Positions 22,664 to 34,283 of a DNA stretch of 64,000 nucleotides are shown piece after piece (positions within the stretch are counted from its first letter, which is position 1; each line of letters begins with the position of its first letter). The position numbers were made by a program, and so were the translations under genes. The notes beneath the pieces were generated by a model. The model saw only the letters and a list, made by a program, of their open reading frames with translations. It ran no database searches and was not told the origin of the DNA. The stretch spans positions 1-64,000 of the forward strand of contig QCXZ01000108.1 of the NCBI GenBank assembly GCA_025024175.1. The letters run 5' to 3'. Source of the stretch: Rhyzopertha dominica (Eukaryota > Arthropoda > Insecta > Coleoptera > Bostrichidae).

Positions 22664-24416
22664 TAGGGTACGCCACCTAAAACTCCCCAGGCTCGTATTT
22701 TCTTTGTTTTTTTTAGGTACTTCCTTAAGTTATATGTCAAAATGTAGGTCTTTTTGAACTCTTTAAAAATAGCATAGTGAGGGTCCAACATTTGTTTTTG
22801 CATTTTGTGATATTTTGCAAATAGTTAGTTTTTGTAAATATTTTTTAACCTTACCCCGTATAATAAATATGGCGTCACAGTTGGATGCCGATTGTTGTCT
22901 TCTTCAATTTGTGTCATTACCATGTATGCGTAATTTTTACTCATTTTTAGTGAAAAACCACCTAGTCGCCGCTATGTTCTGTTATAGGCAGTGGCGGTTT
23001 CTCTTAAGGGCGCAAGGGCGCGCGCCCTCCCTAACAACCATAAAATATTTAAAATATTGCAAACTGTTTTTATCATTAAAGCTGTAATGAATTGCTATGT
23101 TTTTGTAACTATAAATATTAATATGTCTATCCAATTTTGCCTTATCATTTACCGCCATATTTTTAGCGAAAACACCCAGAATAACTAATAACATAATATT
23201 AAATGACTCGCCGCGCCATGATGTACATACATACATTTGCCACACCAGTACGGACGTACATATTTGTCTTTCTGTTCGACGGTACTTACTTGACCGGAGC
23301 CCCGCAACTTAAATGCGCCCAGTGCTAATACATTTCTTACGGGACGTTGCCATAACAACCACAACAAAATTTTTCGTACCGTATAATACACGCAAGATTT
23401 CGCCCGCGCCGGGCGCTAGCATTTTGCGCCCGCGGACCCGATTCGGATCGGAATACGCATGAAGTAGTTCGTTAATAGTCGTAGATGTCTTCGTACTCGC
23501 TTTGTTTTGCATAAAGTAGTATTTAATCGAAGATTTACGACGACCGTTATTTCCGGTGTCCCATAGGCGAATTTTTGTGAGAAATAAAAAAGTTCTGTTT
23601 AATATTGACGTTATTAAGTATTGTTATTTTATATTTAAAAATAACGTTTGAGAGAAATAAGAAAAGTATTGATTTTATTACAATTAGTGTTGCTACTGTT
23701 ACTTATGCGCACCCCCTCTTGAAAATTCAGGAGCCACCACTGGTTATAGGGCCGTTCACAATTTTTTAAGTGTTAGTTTAGTAGCTTATTAAGGTACAAC
23801 TTATGCCTACATACTCATCGCTGCACACAAAACCCCAAAATTTTAAGTAACTTTTAAATAAATCACGCACAAAGTTCGTTTTAAAGAGAGAGAGAGACTA
23901 GAAAGCGAAACCCTGCGATGAGGCTAGTTTGGTTTTCTACATCGCCTACTAGCCTCGTCACGGGGTTTCATTTCCTAGCCTCATTTTACAACGAACTTTG
24001 TACTTGATTTATTTAAAAGTTACTTAAAATTTTTAGGTTTTGTGTGCAGCGATGGGTATGTAGGCATAATTTGTACCGTAATAAGCTACTAAACTAAAAC
24101 TTAAAAATTCTGAACAACCCTATTTAAAGAACATGGCGGCGACTAGTTACGCATACATGGTAATGACACAAATTGAAGAAGACAAAAGTCGGCATTCAAC
24201 TGTGAAGCAATATTTATTATACGATGTAAGGTTAAAAAATATTTACAAAAAATAACTTTAAACGCAAAATATGATAATGTGCAAAAAATTTTTTTGGACA
24301 CTCACCTAGCTATTTTTAAAGAGTTTAACAAGACCTACAATTTGACATATAACTTAAGGTTGTACATAAAAAACAAAGAAAATACAAGCCTGGGGAGTTN
24401 TAGGTGGCGGACCCTG
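22664..24416. mobile_element. Palindromic TA-flanked MITE, copy B
   Basis: Same element as at 10591-12375: ends TAGGGTACGCCACC and, reversed, CAGGGTCCGCCACC, TA on both sides (22662-22663, 24417-24418), and nearly full-length inverted arms. The right arm is shorter than in copy A by about 25 bp near 24145 (after CGACTAGT). It contains the hAT MITE at 22989-23742. Confidence 0.8.
22989..23742. mobile_element. hAT MITE inside the palindromic element, copy B
   Basis: Same insertion as 10915-11669, with identical target duplication GTTATAGG at 22981-22988 and 23743-23750. Sharing of the site shows the insertion predates the split between the two blocks. Confidence 0.88.
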
Positions 24417-27400
24417 TATTGGTACTTATAAAACAATATCAAGCATATTCACATAAAAAAAAATCAAAATCAAAATGCATTTTATAACAATAAAGTAAGA
24501 AAATAAAATTATTCTTCAGCAAAAGATTCTCTCTTTGAAATATGGAACGAGAAGGCCCTGTGGTATTGTCCGCCATGTCAGCCGTTTGTATGAAGAAAAA
24601 AAATGATAACTGACACTGCCTTACCACAAAGCAATATTCTCTTGCATTGCTGACCCATGCATCAACCTCACTGCCTGTTGCTGCACTGAATATGTTAGCA
24701 GAAAAATGAATGGAGCATATGGCTCTTATGTTCGCAGCCAACGTGTTAAGGAGGAAAAAATTTTTTTTGTTCAAGCATCTAAAATTGATGATGTTCCAGA
24801 ATGTTGTACTTCAGTATTAATGAAATGCATTTTCACTGCCTTACTAACGTATTTTTTTTACTAAATTCGGCCTTATAAATTATAAAAATGTATCAAGTCA
24901 CTTATCATAGTTGCATAAAGAATTTTCTATGGTTTGAAAACATTACCGCATACAAACTCCTAGCGTTACTATCATCAGAGGCTATCTAACATATTATGGA
25001 TATCGGCATACTCATCAAATGACTATTTCATTATTAATTAATTAATTATTATTAATTAAAAATTAATTTTAGATGCCTGAATAAAGAATATCTCTATTCC
25101 TGCTTAAAAACAAATGAACCAAAAACAAATTTTTGACAGCCTCCCAAAACATTTATTTAAAATATGTATGATGACCCCAATGGTTTTTTACATGAAGTAA
25201 TGTTGACCAAACTTTTATGAAATTACATCAAGTAGAGATACTTAAAGAAATGCTTCACCCACCATATATTGATGAAGGATGAATATCTCAGTAAGCAGGT
25301 GTTATTTAAAAAAATCGTATAGTTAAATGTCTTTATCTCTATATAAACTCTGCCCGTATTCTGGGACACGCGAACCTTTGAAAAGAAATATATTAAAATA
25401 AAAACTCAGATTGTAAAGTCAAAATTAATATAGTCTTTAAACCAACAGAAACAAAGCTGTGTATCAAATAAATAAAGAATTTATAACGTGCACCTAAAAT
25501 TACCAAAATTTAAAATGAAAACAAAACATTTGATTGTTACTGTCCTGTAAGTGAATAGTAAATGCTGTGAACCCATGAAATATTGCATTGAATTTCATTG
25601 TTTTCAGCGTTCATTATAATAACCAATTCTTCTTTTCTTTTGGAGAAAATGCTATCGCTATAATGAAACATTGGCAAAAAGTTATTATTCTGACGCTTAC
25701 AATCTTTGTCAGTGCTTTAATATAGCAAGTGTTTTCTCTGAAAGAGTATTGGCTATTGTTAAGTACTTATCTAATGTTATTAAGTTAATAAGTTTTTGTA
25801 ATTCAATACTTCAATACATTAAATAAGCTAGTAAATTTTACCCTAATTTACATATAGCTAACCTTTCAAAATCCATTTTGTATTAAACAGATGAGTAATA
25901 ATTTTTTACTATATTGCATAGAAACACATTACCTACCTACCTACCTTAGATACTGAAAAATGTTATTTCAATGTACTACTGAAAATATTTTATTTATTTA
26001 AAATTTATTTTTTTAACCTAAAAGTTTGTGCCACTACGACAAGTTAACATAGCTTTGAAATAAAATAAGAACATTTTTTAGCAACCTGAATTCATGCAAG
26101 TTTTAAAGAGTAAAATAGTACACTATAGGATGTAGATTCCATCCACGTTCCAGTAGTAAACGATTTCCTATAAAATATGCTATGCGGCCTCCAGAAGCCG
26201 CATTCCATTGAGAGCAATAATAGTGGCGGGGGAAGAAGGAGGGCGGCAGAAACAAATAGACAATAAACTGAATTCATATTTAATATAAAACAGAAGTTAT
26301 ACAAGTAAAAATAAATTAAGTATCTTTTGGGGCAGTTCTCCTCGTCTAGTACCACAATCCAATAAGATACTGAAAAGATCAAATTTTGTTTAGTTAGCGG
26401 TTATTTTTTTATTATTATCATTGTTTTATTAATATTTTTGTGCAATTTAATTACTGCTTGCGAAAGTGGTCAATTACTTAAGAAGTAAGTTAATGGAGTA
26501 TGTTTGTGATATGAGTTTATTAACGATTCAAACAGTATTTTGAAAGTAATGTATCCAGATTCGCATTACTGAAGTTATTTGTTTGCTCATCCAGATTTAT
26601 TGTACAGACGTAATTGATGGCAACATGGTAGTTACAAAACATATTTGTCTTTATACGGGAAGAATGTGCCAAATTATAAAGTATAATAGAATCAATAACT
26701 TTAATAATTAAGACAACCAATATACATAGGTATGTAAATCGTTTTTATTAGACTATAATTTGACATTCCTGTATACATCAAAAAGATACTGTTGTAGTAT
26801 ATTGTTGGGGCACTTATTTGCAAAATTATGACCATTTTCCTCAAGCGCACATACCTAAGAAAATTAGGTGATTCACTGCTGGCGTGTGTAACACTACCAT
26901 GTGTTGAACTACTAAATAGTGCTATCTGGCAAAGGTGCTTTTAGTTCTATTATTGCATGTAGTGCATTAGTAATGTTGCTAGTGATTTTAAAGCACCCAA
27001 TTTATTGAAAGTACTGCATAATGTGGTTGACTAGCCTACTTTATTATAGAAACAGAAACTTTAATTTCAATTATAAACTGTAGCTACAGCCCCCACCCCC
27101 CCCACAGTTTTTCACAAAAGCCAAATAATGCCTTTTGCAAGTTCAAATAATTTCTAAAATTTCAAATTAACACCTTTATTTGGGTATTGCATTTTCGTTG
27201 CAACATTTAAGGGTTGCACCTCAAAAACAAAGTAATATGGCTAATATCTCTGAAAGTTATCTATCTTCCTTTAAATTATTGCTACTTCTTCCCGAAGTGC
27301 CCTGTACAGTAAAACCAGAAGAACCATTTACACACACATGTGGAAATGAAATTATTTGTCAGATGTGAAAAATGCGTGTTTAAATAGATTAATAAACACA

Positions 27401-27560
27401 TTTAGATTATTACCTCAATCATTTCCAAATAACACCCTCTTGGGTCCCTCCATCTGTTTTCTGATCATGTCATGACGCAAATGACTAACGAGTCTTCTTG
27501 GTGTAACTATCTTCAATTCTGGAACTGCTGCTATTACCCTGGCCGCATCGGTTATTGTAG

Positions 27561-27758
27561 GAAAAATATTGTTTTTATAATTAAATTTAAAAAACTACAT
27601 GCAATTCTCCTTGGTGTTGTAACAGGTACGTTTTGAAATTTTTTTTATCACCGCTCAATTTCACCATCACTGACAACGTTCGATGGTCGTTTGGTCGTTG
27701 TCCTGCACATCCGCACACAACAATAGTCAAGACGCTTCTCCTAGTTTCCGCGGCGTAC
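27561..27758. other. Unique flank upstream of the nested hAT cluster
   Basis: About 200 bp with no recognisable gene. Its sequence joins directly to 30632 onward when the nested elements and one copy of GTACCAAT are removed. Confidence 0.5.
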
Positions 27759-28001
27759 GTACCAATCAGTGATGGTAACCTTTAAAACTGCAATTCCCTC
27801 TATATAATATAAAATCTCCCTACAATTTCCCCTCTAACTTGAAATTTTCCCTCTTTTTCCATTACAATGCAGTTTTGCAAGTTTTTTCATTGTACATGTT
27901 TAAGTTCTTCACTATGCATTAATTAAAACATTCTAAAATAAATAAATGACAAAGCCCTCAAACATTTTGCTTAACGCCAATCCACCCCCAAACTGTGATT
28001 G

Positions 28002-30140
28002 CAGTGGCGGCTGGTGACAAATTCTATTGGGTCGGCAGTAAAAACTTTGGTCCACTCTAGTTAGTCAATATTATTTATTTATAAATTAGTAAATAATTTT
28101 GTATATACTCGTAGTTGTTGTTGTTTATTACTTGCTACTTCTGTAAATTTTCATATCGTCGCAAGTTAAAAAGATAGTTCATTTGGTAACAAATAGCCTA
28201 ATCTGGCAACTAGCTACATAATTTCAACGTTAGGCGTGCACCTGTACTGCACCGGCGAGGAGAAGTATCGATATATGCCGACCCCATCCGAAAATGTATT
28301 CGGAAGTCCGTCAGACAGCATTAAGCGATTATATGGGTATTGGCGCTTACTTATTTTGTTATTTTCTTTTTATGTGAAATTCTTCAATGATTTCAGATTG
28401 ACTAAATTTATAACATATATTTAATTAATTCTGTTAAATGTTTGAAGGTATCTGCTTAAAATTGTTTATTTAAGAGGATAGCTCTTACAATAATCTTGGG
28501 AAAATGAAAAATTTCGTAGAACATTCNTGTAGTTTTTCGTGATATCAGTATTGAACTATATATATAATTGTTGTTCAATGTACATGTCAAAATTAATTTT
28601 CGGAATCCGACGATTATGAATGCCGGGCCTCCTTTATTAACTTCAATAAAAACATATATACGTAAAATTAAATTATAATTATAAAAAAACTGTAAGCATG
28701 TAAAGGGTGTCAATCAGATAATTTGTAATACTCAGTAGGAAACAGAACTATAATTGGTTGATTAAAAAAAAAAGCTTGAAATAATTGAAATAAATGATGA
28801 AGTCCGTTTTAACGTTTTATGCTGTCTGTCCAGTGATGGGCGCGTAGAATACGCCACGTAGATTACGCTTTTATCTACGCGTAAACTATGTAATATTCTA
28901 CTTTGAAAGTTTACTGTAGAAAATAGCATTGTGTAGATAAACAGAAATTTTCAGCTTTTTAATGGTGTTCGTTATCGTTACTGCTCAAAATGCTTCAAAT
29001 GTCAATACTATTTTGTATTTTATTATTGTCATTCCTTGGTGATTAAACGAAATACTACCTTAGCTAGAGAAACGTCTAAACAATAAGGTGTTTGGGCATA
29101 CGTTAATTAAGGTTAGAAGACCCGACTGTCCAGGACAAGCGTGCTGTCAAAAGCACTTTGGAGGCCTTAATCGGTGAAAGAGACTCTTCAATGATAAAAA
29201 CTGTAATTTTATTGTCTTCCTTCGCTATAAACGGAAATAGACTGCCAGTTTCATATGCTACCCTATTGATCTAAAGAAGCTAGTAAAAAGTGATAAGTGG
29301 TTATTGGTTAATACCTTCTTTTGAAGAAAAATCAATTTGTATCTGAAGCATGCGGTTCCGAATTTGATAGTATGTCAAAGATAAGTTTCCTAGGAATATA
29401 TCTAATATAGTTCTGGAAGGAGAGACTTCGAAACATATGCGTTATTGTCTTTGGGCCCAAAGAAGTAACAGAAACCGTTTAGATATCATGATGACTCACT
29501 AAAATATGTTGTGTAAGTTTGTAATATAGATACAAAAACTGTATTAAATTTAAACATTTTTAAAGAATTCGACAATGGAGAAGTTAATAAAGCAGAAAAA
29601 TTATAAACAAAATAATTTCCATTAGTTTTAGCGTGTAGCTAATACACTTTAGCTATAATATGCTCGTCTTGTATTGTCTACTTAAAATCTACGCCAAAGT
29701 GCTTTATCTACATTTTATACGCGTGTAACGTAGAAAATTATAATTTACGCGTAAACGCCCATCACTGTGTCTGCCGGACCAAGCATTGCCGAGTCTAGAT
29801 TTTCGCCTCGGGATTCAATATGCGCGCAGGGTTGCGTCTTTGTTCAGCTCATAGGAAAACGATGCTATTGCTTCCTTATACGATGCGGTCTGCCGACCCA
29901 GCGCTTGGATCACGGGCCTGGATGAACACACACGGCCCAGCCACGGTTGCCGAGTAGCGTAAATTTTTCGGGATAACCCGTAAAAATATGATTTTGGCTA
30001 ATTATTAATTTGATGGTAATGGAAAAAATACGCCCCAACTGTTTCAAGATATCTGAACATAATAAAACAAAATATACATAAAAACACGAAAAAAAAATTT
30101 CTTTGATCAAAATTCTGCCGACCCGGACGAGCCGCCACTG
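28002..30140. mobile_element. Middle hAT element of the nest
   Basis: Ends are CAGTGGCGGCTGGTG and, reversed, CAGTGGCGGCTCGTC; the inverted repeat extends to GGGTCGGCAG. The 8-bp duplication TGTGATTG lies at 27994-28001 and 30141-30148. Without its passenger it is about 1.19 kb. The terminus is related to but distinct from that of the hAT MITE at 10915. Small frames (28236-28424 plus, 28456-28713 minus, 29910-30110 minus) have no known domain. Confidence 0.92.
28831..29767. mobile_element. Inner hAT element of the nest
   Basis: Ends are CAGTGATGGGCG on both sides when reversed, followed by matching ACGCGTAAA-type subterminal motifs. The target duplication is TGTCTGTC (28823-28830) and TGTCTGCC (29768-29775), 7 of 8 identical. 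Length 937 bp, no transposase frame. It is the youngest by position, being inside the middle element. Confidence 0.87.
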
Positions 30141-30631
30141 TGTGATTGGGTATCTAAGTAAAATATAAATACCTAAGCAATTTTTATGTTATTTAGCACT
30201 ATATTTAACTTTTTTTAAATAATATCATCATGCGGCATTCTAAAAATTTAACACATAAACTGGAACTTTCCAATAGCCAGCAACAATGTTAAACTTAAAA
30301 CTTAATATTAAACACTAAACAGTATGTCAACGTTGATTGCAAATTGCATATCTTGTTCTTGTCTAGTGTAATACTGTTCCTCAATCTAGGGACTTGACAT
30401 ATTTCAAGCTTCAAACGCTATGTAACAGCATCCGTCAAGTTACAGTTAAACAATTACCATTCGCGCATTGGCAATAAATTCCAGTTTTAAACNAATGTAA
30501 TGCCATCTANCAAAAAAATATTAAATTCAGAATTTCCAATTTCCCTCCCGTTTCCCTCACAGTTTAAAATCAGCAAGATTTTTCCCTACATGTAGGGAAA
30601 TTTCCCTCAAGTTACCATCACTGGTACCAAT

Positions 30632-33600
30632 CGCCAACTTCTAGTTCCCCTATACTCCACCACCTTATTACGGTCGCATAAAAGGTTGCCTATCACACAG
30701 GCTGAGCACGAACCGTTAATTGGGGAAACCAGTGCATCCTTGTCCATAAATTTCTTTTCTTCTTTCCTGCAATGCCATATCAAAAAATATAAATTTAGAC
30801 TACATGGGTACATACAATGCCGCTTCGAAAGTTGTTTGTGAATTTAGGGTTATATGATCGGAGTATTTGTGTAATCTAATTTCCAAATTTTTTAACATTT
30901 TTAGTAACGCCATGTTATTAAGAGTCCCCAGACCCTTAAAATTCATAACGCATGTAGAGGTTTCCCGGTGCCATTATAACTCGCGATACAGTGTTCGCAG
31001 ATTAGATTTCTAAACACAGCCAGAATAAGCAAGGTCTAAACTGAATTCTACTCGGGCAGTTTTTCTTTATTGATAAATACGACAAAAATACTGCCTTGTA
31101 AAGTGTTAAAAAATTAGTAAACTTTCAAATTTTTTTACTAGTAAACGGAAATAGATATAAAAATTTGGCCCGAGCTAAATGGCATTTGATCATTTTCAAA
31201 CGCAGCTAAAAAAAGAGAATGGGTTTTTCTTACTCAGTTATTGTTAAATAATTGCACAGATCTGCAATTGTAATAAATGCGCGTGGCTCATGGTGCCACC
31301 AACCGGTTGCTACATGAACTTCGCCAGATGCTCCTCCCATTGTCTTGGTAGTACGGCTCGTATTAAATACGCGCGGCACATGGCACATGTACATACAACA
31401 TATGTGTGTATTTCATAAATAAGTACATCTACGTTGTCGCGCGGAGTTTAAATTTCCAGGTGTTCTTTAAAATGGGTAAAAGGGAAGGCAAAATTATTAT
31501 AAGAACGACTTTCCGATGACATAACTGGAAGAAATATGCCAACGTTGGAAATTTAAAACGCGGAAATAAGGTAATGTGAACTTTTAAGCTGCAGGGTGTG
31601 TAAATTTTTTGCTCTAATTTTGATACCGCACTAGATCTTTCTATGAGCTTTGAAATACGCTTTCCGTGCATTTTTTGAAATACCTAATCAATTTCTTTTT
31701 CACATCTACCTACCATGATACTAGTAAGGGACGCGCACCCTATGCTTTAAAAAATAGTACTTTACAATTTTAAAAATATTTTTCAAATTCCCATTGATTT
31801 AGAAAATGTTCTCTACATTTGTTTTCATTTTATTTGAAAAATAAATATTATAACCATATCGATTTTAATGATTAATGTTCTTAGCTGTAAAATAAATAAT
31901 ACGTAATTTTTAATTTTTGTTAAATAATTATGAATTATATACTACTGTAATTTAATTTGAATTATTCATTAGTTAACTAATAATAATTTCATAGAATTCA
32001 TAGAAATATTTGGTGCGGTATCAAAGTTTTAGCGTTGTCGAATATTATATCCAGGCAACAGTTTTAGTGATGAAAGGGGATCCTTTTTTTTTTAACTTTT
32101 AACACTCTATAATATTAGCATATAATTAATGAACACCCTATATAGATAACATGACTAAATACTTATGACTATGTAACGTTTAGATGCCTGTAACCAATAC
32201 CAATGAAAGCGCAACGAACCCATCTGCTTCTGTAAACTTACAAAATGAGGTAATCATAACAAATTCAGTTACTCTTTTCACAAATTTTTAATATATTTTT
32301 TGCGTATTTTTTTCTCTCTACACATTTTTTCCACTACAAACGGTTCTCGTGATATTACCAAAAATCTATAAATTTTTTAAATCCGTTTTTTTAAATAACT
32401 CGAACATCATTAACTTAACAAAAAACTTTCAAGAGTGCTTTTCGATTAGAAAATTAAACTTCATTTTAATTGTGTTTTTCTTAATTTTGTAGAAATATTT
32501 CGAAAATATCAAAATTATGGATTGTTTTTAATGTTATGAGAATATTTATATCCTACCTGATAGTATTTTCACTTTTTGAATATATTAAGTATTTTCGGAG
32601 ACATTCATGATAAACCGGTTTTTTTATTGATGCTTTTTTGCTAATATCTTCTAAACAGTTTGCTGCACCGAAAATTTGTAGGGACGAATAATACTCACAC
32701 TGATACTATTAATCACATACTAAAAGGAAAAACAAACAAAAATTCGCAAAAAGGGTAGTTACCCCCACATTTCACTTCCTTCCTTATAACTTACTTACCC
32801 CAATAACAATAGGTCGCTTTGTGTAGTTGAGATTCATATGTATGCCAAATTTCAAGTTTATATATTATTATGTCTTTTGAAGTTATCTCTTCCACTCACA
32901 GACCGACAACCACACAGACAAGAAATGTTTTGCTCAAATTTTGTTTTGGACATTCCCGAGCACTTTAAGCGATTGAGCAAATAGAAATTTTTGAATTTTT
33001 TTTTCACGCTACAATACTTTCCATCCGTGGGATGTGGAAATAAATAATAGAGTTATGCTTAGTAAAGCCATTTTTATCAGACTGAGGTATAAGGAAGTGT
33101 GTACGTACGAGTATATTTCTAACAAGAATGAAAACAACACGTAGCTATAACTTGTTTTATTTATTTCAAACATTATTTTGAAATAAAAATTGTATAAGTC
33201 TGCTTTATAGATTTTACATCAATTTAGGCTGGTATGACGACTAGTNTCATCGGCTATATCACCGTTGTCTAAAATACNATGAGATACAAAATCACGATAT
33301 TCATAGCAGTAAATTTACAGTTTACGATCTTCATAGTATTCAACTTCTTTTCGATTATCGATACGTAACGCTTATCTTAGTAAATAACTGCAGTCAATTC
33401 TCTGTACAAGTAAAAATAACTTCGGGAAATGTAAAATAACAATCTTTGCTAAAACCAAACCGTCTAAACGTATTTTTTTGCTAAATGAGCTGTAGATATC
33501 TCGTTTAACTTGAAGCATTTGAAATTATACTTGCAGAGAAGTTATTACCTGACTCTACGTAGTCTTAATCAGGATCTAATAAAATCTAGTAAATAGTATC

Positions 33601-34281
33601 ATTTTCGTCATATTACTCGTATATGCGAGTACTACGTACTCTAAATACGAGTACATACATTTAATCCGCTTTAGTATCTGACAAGTTATACATAATTTTT
33701 GCACTTAAGTTATTGTTTTCAATACAATTAAATTACATTTATTTTAATTTAGAAAAGCAGACCACAACCTTTTGACACTATCAGAAATTAGGGCATCAAT
33801 ATATCAATGCATAAATATCAGGTATCCAAAAAATGAGATTGTACTTTAGCTTTACTTCAAGTTCTTGACGAATTCTCCGTTACAAACACACGACAATTAA
33901 TAAATTGAATAAGACAATTAAATAAATTAAATAGGAAACAGCACGACGCACCACATATTAAAATTGAATAGTATATATCTTCATTATTCGTAAATCAGCT
34001 TCAAACTGTAACTAAAAAGTATTATTAAAAAGAATATATTGGTTCAGTCTTTTGCTGCTGCAGCTTGTTACAAAATTTGTTCTTTATATATTTTTTGTCT
34101 ACAAATTATAACGGTGTTAACGTTTTGCAGTCTGGTAAAAACACATCCGAATAATAGTTATAACGCGTATTAAATAACTTCAAGTGCAGGGTAAATTAAA
34201 TGTAATTAAACCTGATGATGGGCAGGTAATGATTACAATATGAAAGTAGAGGTTATACAATATAGAATAGGTATACATTTA
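30632..34281. other. AT-rich stretch, no gene recognised
   Basis: About 3.6 kb without a reading frame that resembles a known protein. The longest frames (30607-30813 and 31429-31671, both minus) lack domains. The stretch has a few phrases that look transposon-derived, for example around 32880-32930, but no paired ends were found. Confidence 0.45.
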
Positions 34282-34283
34282 TA

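Larger units (their letters stand above)
19794..27560. repeat. Large duplicated block, copy B
   Basis: Near-identical to 6690-15540. It lacks the 833-bp local duplication, the TTAA-flanked insertion and the LINE, and contains about 615 bp (21059-21673) missing from copy A. Where copy A runs into the LINE, copy B continues with GAAAAATATTG, so copy B is an empty site for the LINE. The open frames within are repeats of those in copy A and show no known domain. Confidence 0.95.
27767..30623. mobile_element. Outer hAT element of a three-level nest
   Basis: Ends are CAGTGATGGTAAC and, reversed, CAGTGATGGTAAC. The 8-bp duplication GTACCAAT flanks it at 27759-27766 and 30624-30631. Without its passengers it is about 710 bp. 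Its subterminal parts carry many TTTCCCTC or GAGGGAAA motifs in opposite orientations. No transposase frame was seen. It is interrupted by the hAT element at 28002-30140. Confidence 0.9.

Noticed and set aside
30632..34281. Terminal repeats for an element near 31.7-32.1 kb (ACCCTAT-type motifs)
   Set aside because: The candidate ends do not pair as inverted repeats and lack a consistent target duplication.
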